Assembly (NCBI RefSeq): GCF_024129435.1
Contig: NZ_JAMXXN010000014.1
Location: 1 to 64,000, forward strand
DNA length: 64,000 nucleotides
Source of the DNA: Acinetobacter lwoffii
GTDB taxonomy: Bacteria; Pseudomonadota; Gammaproteobacteria; Pseudomonadales; Moraxellaceae
Reading direction: 5' to 3'
Shown: piece by piece, positions 1-7,173 of the stretch
How the letters are laid out: each line of letters starts with the position of its first letter
Position numbering within the stretch: position 1 is the first letter of the stretch
Translations under genes and position numbers: made by a program
The notes under the pieces: model-generated
The model's input: only the letters and a program-made list of their open reading frames with translations
Told to the model about the DNA's origin: nothing
The model's database searches: none

Positions 1-109
1 TGTTTTCAATTGCAAGTTGACGGATTTTGATCGCAGCAGAAAGACCCGCAGGGCCTGCGCCTACGATGACGACGTCAAACTCCATCGATTCTCTTGTTAT
101 ATCTTCCAT
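1..109 (-). CDS. Electron transfer flavoprotein-ubiquinone oxidoreductase, N-terminal fragment
   Basis: Only the first 36 codons are inside the window; the gene runs off the left edge. The reverse strand reads MEDITRESMEFDVVIVGAGP followed by AGLSAAIK, a GxGxxG FAD-binding Rossmann motif at about residues 16-24 as in ETF-QO. A second possible start is the Met at position 85. The enzyme is a membrane-bound FAD/4Fe-4S protein that passes electrons from reduced ETF to ubiquinone, so it is the electron sink of all acyl-CoA dehydrogenases. A copy of the TTTCG-N5-CGAAA dyad ends 15 bp upstream of the start, which suggests control with the acyl-CoA dehydrogenase genes nearby. Identity rests on a short piece, so another FAD-dependent oxidoreductase is possible. 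Confidence 0.7.
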   Translation of the reverse strand, partial: MEDITRESMEFDVVIVGAGPAGLSAAIKIRQLAIEN

Positions 110-123
110 AATATAAAATCCAA

Positions 124-138
124 TTTCGCTATACGATA
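124..138. promoter_or_regulatory. Dyad operator copy 1, before ETF-QO
   Basis: TTTCGCTATACGATA, an imperfect copy of the 15-bp dyad TTTCG-N5-CGAAA. It lies 14 bp before the leftward ETF-QO start, close enough to block transcription or translation initiation. Assignment to the IclR regulator at 335-1171 is inference. Confidence 0.55.
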
Positions 139-292
139 TTTATAGCATTATCTAAATCGGTTATGAAGCTTATTTTTGATCTTTTTATTTGAAATAGGAC
201 TTTATCTTTTTTAAATCTTATCTATTTCGCAGCATTAAAAAGGTTTGCTGAGAATTCTGGATAAAGGAAGAAGATGTGTAGATTGGGTATTC

Positions 293-320
293 AATAAAAA
301 GAGCGACTTAATGTCGCTCT
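293..320 (-). terminator. Terminator of the IclR-type gene
   Basis: Inverted repeat AGAGCGAC (300-307) and GTCGCTCT (313-320) with a 5-nt loop. On the reverse strand the stem is followed by TTTTTATTG, the layout of a Rho-independent terminator for the leftward gene that stops at 335. Confidence 0.8.
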
Positions 321-334
321 GATAATTAATTTTT

Positions 335-1171
335 TTATATGTTATTGAGATTCATTGCAATATTATTCACCATGTGAATCAGACGCGGTCCAATTTCATT
401 TTCCAGTTTTTCCTGATTTAACAGATAACTTGGGGCACCACAGTTAAACGTTAATATCCCATGTTTGGGGTGAACCAACGGAACTGCCACGGAATTCACA
501 TCTTTTGCCCAGTCACCTAAAGACAGACAATAGCCATAATCCTGATAATCACGGATTGCACGTTCCAGATTACGCTTGATGGTTGGCCATTGATCTTCGT
601 TTCTTTTCTTGATCGCGTCAAATAAATATTCGCGTTCCTTTACATCCATCGCTGCCAGACAGGCACGTCCCATGGCACTACTATGAATCGGTAAAGTCGA
701 ACCGACAGGGCGGCGCATAGTCAGTGTCGATTCTGTATGTACTACTTCCAGATAAATCATGCTGAGACGGTCACGGGTAGCCATTGCCACAGGGGCTTGG
801 GAATAGCGTGACATTTCTTCCATAAATGGATAGGCCTGAGTACGTGCAGAAATATTACTCAAAGCTGCATAGCCTAAAGCCAATACCCCAACATCCAGTA
901 GATATTTCGTGGTATTCGGCAGTTGTTTTAAATAACCTAAAGAAACCAGAGTGCTGGTAATACGCGCTACAGTCGGCTTAGGCAAGTTGGTTAATTGTGC
1001 AATTTCCTGATTGCCAAGTAATTGATTGGTCGCTGAAAAGCAACGCAAGATTTCCAATCCACGCGCAATAGACGCAATAAATTGAGGATTGTTTTCTCTA
1101 TGAATATGTGAAATCGGATCTAAACGGATTTCATCAAAGTTGGGAATTTCACCAGTTTTATTTTTTGTCAT
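335..1171 (-). CDS. IclR-family transcriptional regulator
   Basis: 278 residues, typical for the family. An N-terminal extension of about 28 residues precedes a winged helix-turn-helix (about residues 30-95, with SIARGLEILRCF and the recognition region LPKPTVARITSTLVSLGYL). The C-terminal effector domain (about 110-275) carries the usual PVGSTLPIHSSAMGRACLA segment. PcaU, PobR and other IclR-type proteins control aromatic and dicarboxylate catabolism in Acinetobacter. The gene is divergent from dcaA-gcdH, and dyad copies lie 47 bp before its own start and in front of dcaA. I infer autoregulation and control of the surrounding acyl-CoA genes. The ligand is unknown; a dicarboxylic acid or its CoA ester is plausible. 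Confidence 0.9.
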   Translation of the reverse strand: MTKNKTGEIPNFDEIRLDPISHIHRENNPQFIASIARGLEILRCFSATNQLLGNQEIAQLTNLPKPTVARITSTLVSLGYLKQLPNTTKYLLDVGVLALGYAALSNISARTQAYPFMEEMSRYSQAPVAMATRDRLSMIYLEVVHTESTLTMRRPVGSTLPIHSSAMGRACLAAMDVKEREYLFDAIKKRNEDQWPTIKRNLERAIRDYQDYGYCLSLGDWAKDVNSVAVPLVHPKHGILTFNCGAPSYLLNQEKLENEIGPRLIHMVNNIAMNLNNI

Positions 1172-1217
1172 GGTCAGGGCAATTAAAGTTAAATTAATGA
1201 ATATGATAGCAATATAA

Positions 1218-1232
1218 TTTCACGATACAAAA
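1218..1232. promoter_or_regulatory. Dyad operator copy 2, before iclR-type gene
   Basis: TTTCACGATACAAAA, 47 bp upstream of the leftward regulator start. It shares the trailing CAAAATAAA with copies at 14247 and 29618. Its position suggests autoregulation. Confidence 0.5.
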
Positions 1233-1484
1233 TAAAACACTTCTACAAAAGATAAAATATAGGAAAAAGTGCCGAAATTATTTGTAGTCGAAAAGAATCC
1301 TGTTACCCAAGTTTAAAGACGATAAAAAAATCATCTAGTTTTTTAGGTTTAATACGTAGCCAACACATTTAAGAAGTTTCGATTTCTCCGAAAGAGTCAG
1401 TGATCGATAAGTATTACAGCAAGAAAAAAAGGTTTAATCATCTATTCAAAAGAACTGATAAATAAACAATCATTCATCAAAATA

Positions 1485-1499
1485 TTTCGTATCGTGAAA
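1485..1499. promoter_or_regulatory. Dyad operator copy 3, far upstream of dcaA
   Basis: TTTCGTATCGTGAAA: 5-bp arms TTTCG and TGAAA around TATCG. It is 126 bp before copy 4, so the divergent region (1172-1675, otherwise AT-rich and gene-free) holds three copies. It could act as an activator or looping site for either gene. Confidence 0.6.
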
Positions 1500-1610
1500 T
1501 TAAATCTTAAACATAAATCAACTGGAATACCAGAAAAATTTCATTTTTTAGTTAAAACATAAAATTTTTAATAATTTCACTTGCTCAAAATGATTTTATA
1601 TGATTATTTA

Positions 1611-1625
1611 TTTCGTAATACGAAA
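1611..1625. promoter_or_regulatory. Dyad operator copy 4, at the dcaA promoter
   Basis: TTTCGTAATACGAAA is a perfect 15-bp dyad (arms TTTCGTA/TACGAAA around one A) and the best copy in the window. A -35-like TTGCTC begins at 1581 and an AT-rich -10 region ends just before the dyad, so a protein bound here would sit on the promoter or transcription start. Confidence 0.65.
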
Positions 1626-1675
1626 CAAAAATAAGGGTAAAGGAATTTACCTAAATTATATCCATGGAGATTCAT

Positions 1676-2830
1676 ATGATTCGTGATCCGGAAATGCTAG
1701 ACCAACTTCTGTCAACGATTCGCGATTTTGTAAAAAATGAACTGGTGCCTCTTGAGCATGAAGTAGAAGAGAACAATGCCATTCCTGAACATATTGTGGA
1801 ACAGATGAAAGAGCTGGGCTTGTTTGGCCTGACGATTCCAGAAGAATATGGTGGTTTAGGCATTACCATGGAAGAAGAAATTCTGGTCGCGATGGAGTTA
1901 GGTCATACATCAGCTGCATTCCGCTCTTTAATTGGTACTAACAACGGCATTGGCTCAAGTGGCATCATTATCGACGGTACAGAAGAACAAAAACAGAAAT
2001 ATTTACCGCGTTATGCAACGGGCGAAATTATTGGTTCATTCTGTTTGACCGAACCGGATTCCGGCTCAGACGCTGCTGCTTTAAAAACCAGTGCAGTCAA
2101 AGACGGCGATTATTATATTTTAAACGGAACTAAACGCTTTATCACCAATGCACCACGTGCCACGACATTTACCGTGATGGCACGTACCAATCAAGAGATT
2201 AAAGGTGCGAGCGGTATTTCAGCATTTCTAGTCGAAGCAGGCACACTTGGTTTAAGCCTAGGTAAAATTGACAAGAAAATGGGCCAACATGGTTCCTATA
2301 CCTGTGATGTAATTTTTGATAACTGTAAAGTGCATAAAGATCAGCTGATTGGCGGTGTAGAAGGGATTGGCTTCAAAACAGCAATGCGCGTTCTAGATAA
2401 GGGCCGTCTGCACATTGCCGGTTATAGCGTCGGCATGGCAGAGCGTATGCTGGAAGATGCACTTAACTATGCAGTGGAACGCAAACAGTTTGGCCAGCCC
2501 ATTGCGAATTTCCAGCTAATCCAAGGTATGTTGGCAGACTCCAAAGCCGAGATTTATGCAGCCAAATGTATGGTGCTGGATGCTGCGCGTCTACGTGATG
2601 CTGGCCAAAATGTTACGACTGAAGCCTCTTGTGCCAAAATGTTTGCAACTGAAATGTGTGGTCGAGTTGCTGATCGCTGTTTGCAGATTCATGGTGGAGC
2701 GGGTTATATCAGTGAATATTCAATTGAACGTTTCTACCGTGATGTGCGTCTGTTCCGTTTATATGAAGGAACCACACAAATCCAGCAAATTATTATTGCG
2801 CGTGAAATGATTAAACAAGCAACCGCCTAA
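1676..2830 (+). CDS. dcaA: Acyl-CoA dehydrogenase, DcaA-like (dicarboxylyl-CoA)
   Basis: 384 residues from the ATG at 1676, preferred over the ATG at 1664 because GGAG at 1666-1669 is well spaced for it. It has the standard acyl-CoA dehydrogenase fold: an N-terminal helical domain, a middle beta domain with FCLTEPDSGSDAAALKT near 125-141, and a C-terminal domain with RKQFGQPIANFQLIQ and the LYEGTTQIQQ tail containing the usual catalytic Glu region. It would oxidise an acyl-CoA to the 2-enoyl-CoA, passing electrons to ETF. It resembles DcaA of the Acinetobacter dca (straight-chain dicarboxylate) pathway. It is followed after 31 bp by gcdH in the same operon. The chain-length preference cannot be read from sequence. 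Confidence 0.85.
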   Translation: MIRDPEMLDQLLSTIRDFVKNELVPLEHEVEENNAIPEHIVEQMKELGLFGLTIPEEYGGLGITMEEEILVAMELGHTSAAFRSLIGTNNGIGSSGIIIDGTEEQKQKYLPRYATGEIIGSFCLTEPDSGSDAAALKTSAVKDGDYYILNGTKRFITNAPRATTFTVMARTNQEIKGASGISAFLVEAGTLGLSLGKIDKKMGQHGSYTCDVIFDNCKVHKDQLIGGVEGIGFKTAMRVLDKGRLHIAGYSVGMAERMLEDALNYAVERKQFGQPIANFQLIQGMLADSKAEIYAAKCMVLDAARLRDAGQNVTTEASCAKMFATEMCGRVADRCLQIHGGAGYISEYSIERFYRDVRLFRLYEGTTQIQQIIIAREMIKQATA

Positions 2831-2861
2831 TCTCATAATTTTAAAATAAGGAAATATTAAA

Positions 2862-4061
2862 ATGACGACAAAAATTAGATTTGATTGGCAAGACCCGTTT
2901 TTAATAGAACAGCAACTGACATCAGAAGAGCGCATGATTCGCGATGCAGCGGCAGCGTACTGTCAAGACAAACTGATGCCGCGTGTACTGGAACAGTTCC
3001 GTCATGAAAAAACCGATCCGGCTATTTTCCGTGAAATGGGAGAACTGGGTTTACTCGGTCCAACCATTCCGGAACAGTACGGCGGTGCAGGTTTAAATTA
3101 TGTCAGTTATGGTCTGATTGCTCGTGAAGTTGAACGTGTCGATTCAGGTTACCGTTCAATGGCCAGCGTACAAAGCTCTCTGGTGATGGTACCCATTAAT
3201 GAATTTGGTTCTGAAGAGCAAAAGCAGAAGTATTTACCAAAATTAGCAACCGGTGAATATATTGGTTGCTTCGGCTTGACCGAGCCGGATCATGGTTCGG
3301 ATCCGGGCAGCATGATTAGCCGTGCTAAAAAAGTCGAGGGTGGTTACCGTTTAACTGGCGCAAAAATGTGGATTACCAATAGTCCGATTGCCGATGTATT
3401 TGTAGTTTGGGCCAAAGAAGTTTCTGCCGAAGGTAATATCGGTGACATTCGTGGCTTTATTTTAGAAAAAGGCTGGGAAGGGCTTTCTGCTCCAACGATT
3501 CACGGCAAGGTGGGTCTACGTGCCTCAATCACCGGTGAAATTGTAATGGATAACGTCTTTGTTCCAGAAGAAAATGCATTTCCGGAAGTTCGCGGTTTAA
3601 AAGGGCCTTTTACCTGCTTGAATAGTGCACGTTACGGGATTGCCTGGGGTGCCATGGGAGCTGCAGAGTTCTGCTGGCATACCGCACATCAATACACCAT
3701 GGACCGTAAACAGTTTGGTCGACCACTCGCTGCGAATCAGCTGATCCAGAAGAAACTGGCAGATATGCAAACTGAAATTGCACTCGGTTTGCAGGTGGCT
3801 TTACGTTTTGGCCGCATGAAGGATGAAGGCATTGCTTCAGTTGAAGGTACATCACTGATCAAGCGCAACAACTGCGGCAAGGCACTGGATATTGCCCGTT
3901 TGGCCCGTGACATGATGGGTGGAAATGGCATTAGCGATGAATTCGGTGTAGCCCGTCATCTGGTTAATCTGGAAGTGGTAAATACCTATGAAGGTACCCA
4001 TGATGTACATGCCCTGATTTTAGGTCGTGCACAAACCGGAATTGCAGCCTTTTGCAACTAA
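2862..4061 (+). CDS. gcdH: Glutaryl-CoA dehydrogenase
   Basis: 399 residues with AAGGAAA just upstream. It follows the glutaryl-CoA dehydrogenase pattern: N-terminal [31 protein letters not shown] near 66, [16 protein letters not shown] near 133-148 and the C-terminal [19 protein letters not shown] motif with the catalytic Glu. The enzyme oxidises and decarboxylates glutaryl-CoA to crotonyl-CoA. Pairing with dcaA makes sense: odd-chain dicarboxylates such as pimelate shorten to glutaryl-CoA, which normal beta-oxidation cannot finish. No lysine-degradation genes flank it, so a dicarboxylate role is favoured here. Confidence 0.92.
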   Translation: MTTKIRFDWQDPFLIEQQLTSEERMIRDAAAAYCQDKLMPRVLEQFRHEKTDPAIFREMGELGLLGPTIPEQYGGAGLNYVSYGLIAREVERVDSGYRSMASVQSSLVMVPINEFGSEEQKQKYLPKLATGEYIGCFGLTEPDHGSDPGSMISRAKKVEGGYRLTGAKMWITNSPIADVFVVWAKEVSAEGNIGDIRGFILEKGWEGLSAPTIHGKVGLRASITGEIVMDNVFVPEENAFPEVRGLKGPFTCLNSARYGIAWGAMGAAEFCWHTAHQYTMDRKQFGRPLAANQLIQKKLADMQTEIALGLQVALRFGRMKDEGIASVEGTSLIKRNNCGKALDIARLARDMMGGNGISDEFGVARHLVNLEVVNTYEGTHDVHALILGRAQTGIAAFCN

Positions 4062-4076
4062 ACCTGACATCAACTT

Positions 4077-4097
4077 CTAGCCAGCATTGCTGGCTAG
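4077..4097 (+). terminator. Hairpin after gcdH
   Basis: A perfect 9-bp stem, CTAGCCAGC (4077-4085) and GCTGGCTAG (4089-4097), with a 3-nt loop, followed by ATTGTTTTAC. It probably ends or attenuates the dcaA-gcdH transcript. The next 218 bp contain no gene, only an 8-bp inverted repeat ATATTTCA/TGAAATAT (4241-4248, 4263-4270) before the symporter gene. Confidence 0.65.
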
Positions 4098-4315
4098 ATT
4101 GTTTTACGGGTTTAAGAATTGTGCTTAATCACATCATTCAATGTATTGCTACGTGATTTCTGCAGAGAAAATTTATCAAGAACTTTGAAAATCATTTTAT
4201 ACCACCTTGCTAAAGCGTGGTAATGATCAGCGAATATTCTATATTTCACCTAAATAATTAAATGAAATATGCGTTTTAAAAAGGCACAGGAGTGCCGAAA
4301 AGTAGAAAGAGCATT

Positions 4316-5596
4316 ATGGATACGATCAGTTCACAACAACACCCAGTGGAAGGTGGAAACGAACCCAAGCAAAGAGTCTGGATTCTGGCCTTTATTTTCT
4401 CATTTTTAGCATTATTGGTTGATGGTGCTGATATTGCGTTATTAGCCTACAGTCTGACCAGTCTGAAACAAGAGTTTTCATTAAGTAATATGCAGGCCGG
4501 TGCCTTAGGGAGCTGGACGCTTGCAGGCATGGCTATCGGCGGTTTTTTTGGTGGCTGGGCTTGTGACCGTTTTGGCCGGGTTCGTGTGATCGTCATTGCC
4601 ATTGCATTATTTTCTTCATTAACCTTCTGGTTAGGATTCGTAGAAAGTTATGATCAGTTCAAATGGCTGCGCTTTACGTCTGCGATTGGACTAGGTGCTC
4701 TATATATTGCCTGTAACACACTCATGGCAGAGTATGTACCCACCAAATATCGCTCTACAGTATTGGCAACGCTTATGACTGGCTGGACTTTAGGCTCGGT
4801 GGTCGCAACTGTTCTGGCTGGATGGCTATTGCCTGAATTTGGCTGGCGATACCTCTATTATATTGCCATTATTCCAATTGTACTGGCCTTCGCGATGTAC
4901 TTCTTGGTGCCTGAGCCGAAAGCCTGGTTAGATGCGCGTAAAGCACGCCTGGATGCAAAAGCCAGTGGTATTCTGCAGGAAAAACCAAAAAATACTTTTA
5001 AAATGATTTTTGAAGATGCACTTAGCCGTCGCATGTTTATCCTCTGGTCCTTCAGTACCGCATTTTTACAGTTTGGCTATTATGGAGTCAGCAACTGGCT
5101 ACCGGCGTATTTAGAGACTGATCTGGGAATCAAGTTTAAAGAAATGACCATGTATATGATCGGGACTTTCCTGATCATGATGTGTACCAAAGTTATTGCT
5201 GGTTTTATCGCTGACCGGATTGGCCGTCGTGCGGTATTTGCTTTCGGCACTATGGGTACTGCAATTTTTATCCCTGTGATTGTCTTTGGTAATACGCCAG
5301 ATAACATTCTCTGGCTGATGTTATTTTTCGGTTTTCTCTATGGTATTCCATACGGTATTAATGCGACTTACATGACAGAAAGCTTCTCCACCAAAGTACG
5401 TGGAACAGCAGTAGGTGGTGCATATAACGTGGGCCGACTGGGTGCGGTGTTTGCACCTCTTACGATTGGCTATTTTGCTCAAGGAGGCTCAATTGGTACC
5501 GGCTTACTGATTATGGGCATTGCCTATTTTCTTTGCGGCCTGATACCCGCTTTCTTTATTAAAGACCGCTTATTTGATCCACAAAAGGCAGATTAA
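4316..5596 (+). CDS. MFS symporter, AAHS type (DcaK-like)
   Basis: 426 residues from the ATG at 4316 (AAAGAG upstream); a GTG at 4292 is a weaker alternative. Twelve predicted membrane segments, with LVDGADIALLAYSLTSLK in helix 1 and the MFS motif A (GGWACDRFGRVRV) in the loop between helices 2 and 3. The aromatic acid:H+ symporter group includes PcaK, BenK, MucK and DcaK, which import aromatic or dicarboxylic acids with protons. Close paralogues lie at 12524-13822 and, broken, at 29872-31127. It is followed by the CoA-transferase genes, which fits uptake then activation of a dicarboxylate. Confidence 0.85.
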   Translation: MDTISSQQHPVEGGNEPKQRVWILAFIFSFLALLVDGADIALLAYSLTSLKQEFSLSNMQAGALGSWTLAGMAIGGFFGGWACDRFGRVRVIVIAIALFSSLTFWLGFVESYDQFKWLRFTSAIGLGALYIACNTLMAEYVPTKYRSTVLATLMTGWTLGSVVATVLAGWLLPEFGWRYLYYIAIIPIVLAFAMYFLVPEPKAWLDARKARLDAKASGILQEKPKNTFKMIFEDALSRRMFILWSFSTAFLQFGYYGVSNWLPAYLETDLGIKFKEMTMYMIGTFLIMMCTKVIAGFIADRIGRRAVFAFGTMGTAIFIPVIVFGNTPDNILWLMLFFGFLYGIPYGINATYMTESFSTKVRGTAVGGAYNVGRLGAVFAPLTIGYFAQGGSIGTGLLIMGIAYFLCGLIPAFFIKDRLFDPQKAD

Positions 5597-5639
5597 TCTG
5601 CACTCGTAATATAGATAGAACATGCTAGGAAGCAATATG

Positions 5640-6308
5640 ATGAATAAAATCACGCAGGATATCGAGACGGTACTTAAGCAAATTCCTGATGGTGCACACA
5701 TTATGACCAGTGGTTTTGGCCTGGCAGGTCAGCCGGTAGAATTAATCGAAGCATTAATTGACTTTGGTCCTAGAGACTTAACCATTATTAACAACAATGC
5801 AGCTTCTGGAGATCGTGGTCTAACCAATCTGCTGTTGTCTGGACTGGTTAAAAAAATGATCTGTTCATTTCCACGGGCCAATAACTCAACCGTCTTTGAA
5901 GATCTGTATAAAGCCGGAAAAGTTGAGCTGGAACTGGTGCCACAAGGCAATCTGGCCTGCCGTATTCAGGCAGCCGGTGCAGGCTTAGGAGCTGTTTTTA
6001 CTCCAACCGGTTTTGGTACCAAAATAGCTGAGGGTAAAGAAACCCGTAATATCAATGGAAAAGATTATGTGCTGGAATATCCGATTCATGCAGATTATGC
6101 CTTGGTGTATGCCAATCAGGCAGACCGTTGGGGCAACTTAACCTACCGTAAGGCAGCACGGAATTTTGGTCCAATCATGGCCAAAGCAGCAAAAACCACC
6201 ATTGCACAAGTCCATCAAGTTGTGGAACTGGGGGAGCTTGATCCAGAGATCATTGTAACGCCAGGGATTTTTGTACAGCATGTGGTCAAAGTTGGAGATA
6301 TTAAATAA
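5640..6308 (+). CDS. dcaI: 3-oxoacid/dicarboxylate CoA-transferase subunit A (DcaI-like)
   Basis: 222 residues from the ATG at 5640; AGGAAG (5627-5632) sits at good distance, and ATGs at 5622 and 5637 are alternatives. It has the family-I CoA-transferase alpha signature TSGFGLAGQPVELIEAL near 24-40 and later GTKIAEGKETRNINGKDY. The heterodimer with the next gene moves CoA from a donor such as succinyl-CoA to a carboxylic acid. PcaI/CatI use 3-oxoadipate, while DcaI/J are proposed for dicarboxylates; the context (symporter before, dcaA operon nearby) favours the latter. The stop overlaps the next start (TAATG). Confidence 0.85.
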   Translation: MNKITQDIETVLKQIPDGAHIMTSGFGLAGQPVELIEALIDFGPRDLTIINNNAASGDRGLTNLLLSGLVKKMICSFPRANNSTVFEDLYKAGKVELELVPQGNLACRIQAAGAGLGAVFTPTGFGTKIAEGKETRNINGKDYVLEYPIHADYALVYANQADRWGNLTYRKAARNFGPIMAKAAKTTIAQVHQVVELGELDPEIIVTPGIFVQHVVKVGDIK

Positions 6309-6967
6309 TGAATATTCAAAAACGTACACGTGAACAGATTGTAGCTAAAGTGGCACAAGACATTCCAACTGGCTCTTTTGTAAATTTGGGTATTGGTTTG
6401 CCGACACGCGTAGCTGGTTATTTAAAACCTGAACAAGGAGTAATTCTGCACTCGGAAAATGGCGTTTTAGGTTTTGCTGCATTGAGTGATCCCGAACAGG
6501 CAGATGATGACCTGATTAACGCCGGTAAAGAACTCGTAAGCATGTTGCAAGGTGGCAGTTTTATGAATTCTGCCGACTCTTTCGATATCATGCGAGGCGG
6601 GCATCTGGATATCTGTATCATGGGGGCTTTTCAGGTCGCTATTAATGGTGATCTGGCGAACTGGCATACCGGTAATGCTGATGCTGTACCTGCTGTAGGC
6701 GGTGCGATGGATCTGGCAGTGGGTGCTCGCTGTGTCTATGTTTGCATGGAACATGTGACCAAAAACGGTGAGGCAAAAATTGTTGAAGAACTGACTTATC
6801 CTCTAACAGGTAAACATTGTGTCAACCGTATTTATACTGATTTGTGTGTGATTGAATTAAAAGACCGACAAGCTCAGGTTATTGAAATAGTGGATGGCTT
6901 AAGCTTTGAAGAATTACAACAGCAGACAGGCTGTAAATTAGTGGACAGTCGTCAACAAGCAGCCTAA
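6308..6967 (+). CDS. dcaJ: 3-oxoacid/dicarboxylate CoA-transferase subunit B (DcaJ-like)
   Basis: 219 residues, translationally coupled to subunit A by a 1-nt overlap. It contains GIGLPTRVAGYL near 27-38 and LHSENGVLGF near 47-56, whose Glu is the residue that forms the glutamyl-CoA thioester in family-I transferases. The pair forms a soluble cytoplasmic enzyme. A strong hairpin follows at 7012-7035, closing the symporter/transferase unit. A 3-oxoadipate role cannot be excluded. Confidence 0.86.
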   Translation: MNIQKRTREQIVAKVAQDIPTGSFVNLGIGLPTRVAGYLKPEQGVILHSENGVLGFAALSDPEQADDDLINAGKELVSMLQGGSFMNSADSFDIMRGGHLDICIMGAFQVAINGDLANWHTGNADAVPAVGGAMDLAVGARCVYVCMEHVTKNGEAKIVEELTYPLTGKHCVNRIYTDLCVIELKDRQAQVIEIVDGLSFEELQQQTGCKLVDSRQQAA

Positions 6968-7011
6968 AAATAAGTCCGCAATATTCTGATTAAGTAAAAG
7001 TATAGTTTTAG

Positions 7012-7035
7012 ATCACAGCTTCGGCTGTGATTTTT
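7012..7035 (+). terminator. Terminator after CoA-transferase genes
   Basis: Stem ATCACAGC (7012-7019) and GCTGTGAT (7024-7031) with a UUCG tetraloop, followed by TTTTAAATTTT. A classic Rho-independent terminator. Confidence 0.85.
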
Positions 7036-7173
7036 AAATTTTAGAATTATTATCAAATACACGTAATATTGACCATATTTCCGTATTTTAAAGATATAAA
7101 TACAAACTTTTGCTAATGATTATTTTAATAATAAGTCTAAAATGTTAACAAGCTAAGGAAGGTGATAGTCTGA

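Noticed and set aside
5640..6967. Calling the CoA-transferase PcaIJ/CatIJ (3-oxoadipate)
   Set aside because: Sequence alone cannot exclude it, but no other pca or cat genes are present and the context is dicarboxylate uptake.
7079..7100. TTTCCGTATTTTAAA before the LOV/EAL gene, resembling the dyad
   Set aside because: No matching right arm, and the sequence is AT-rich enough for chance.
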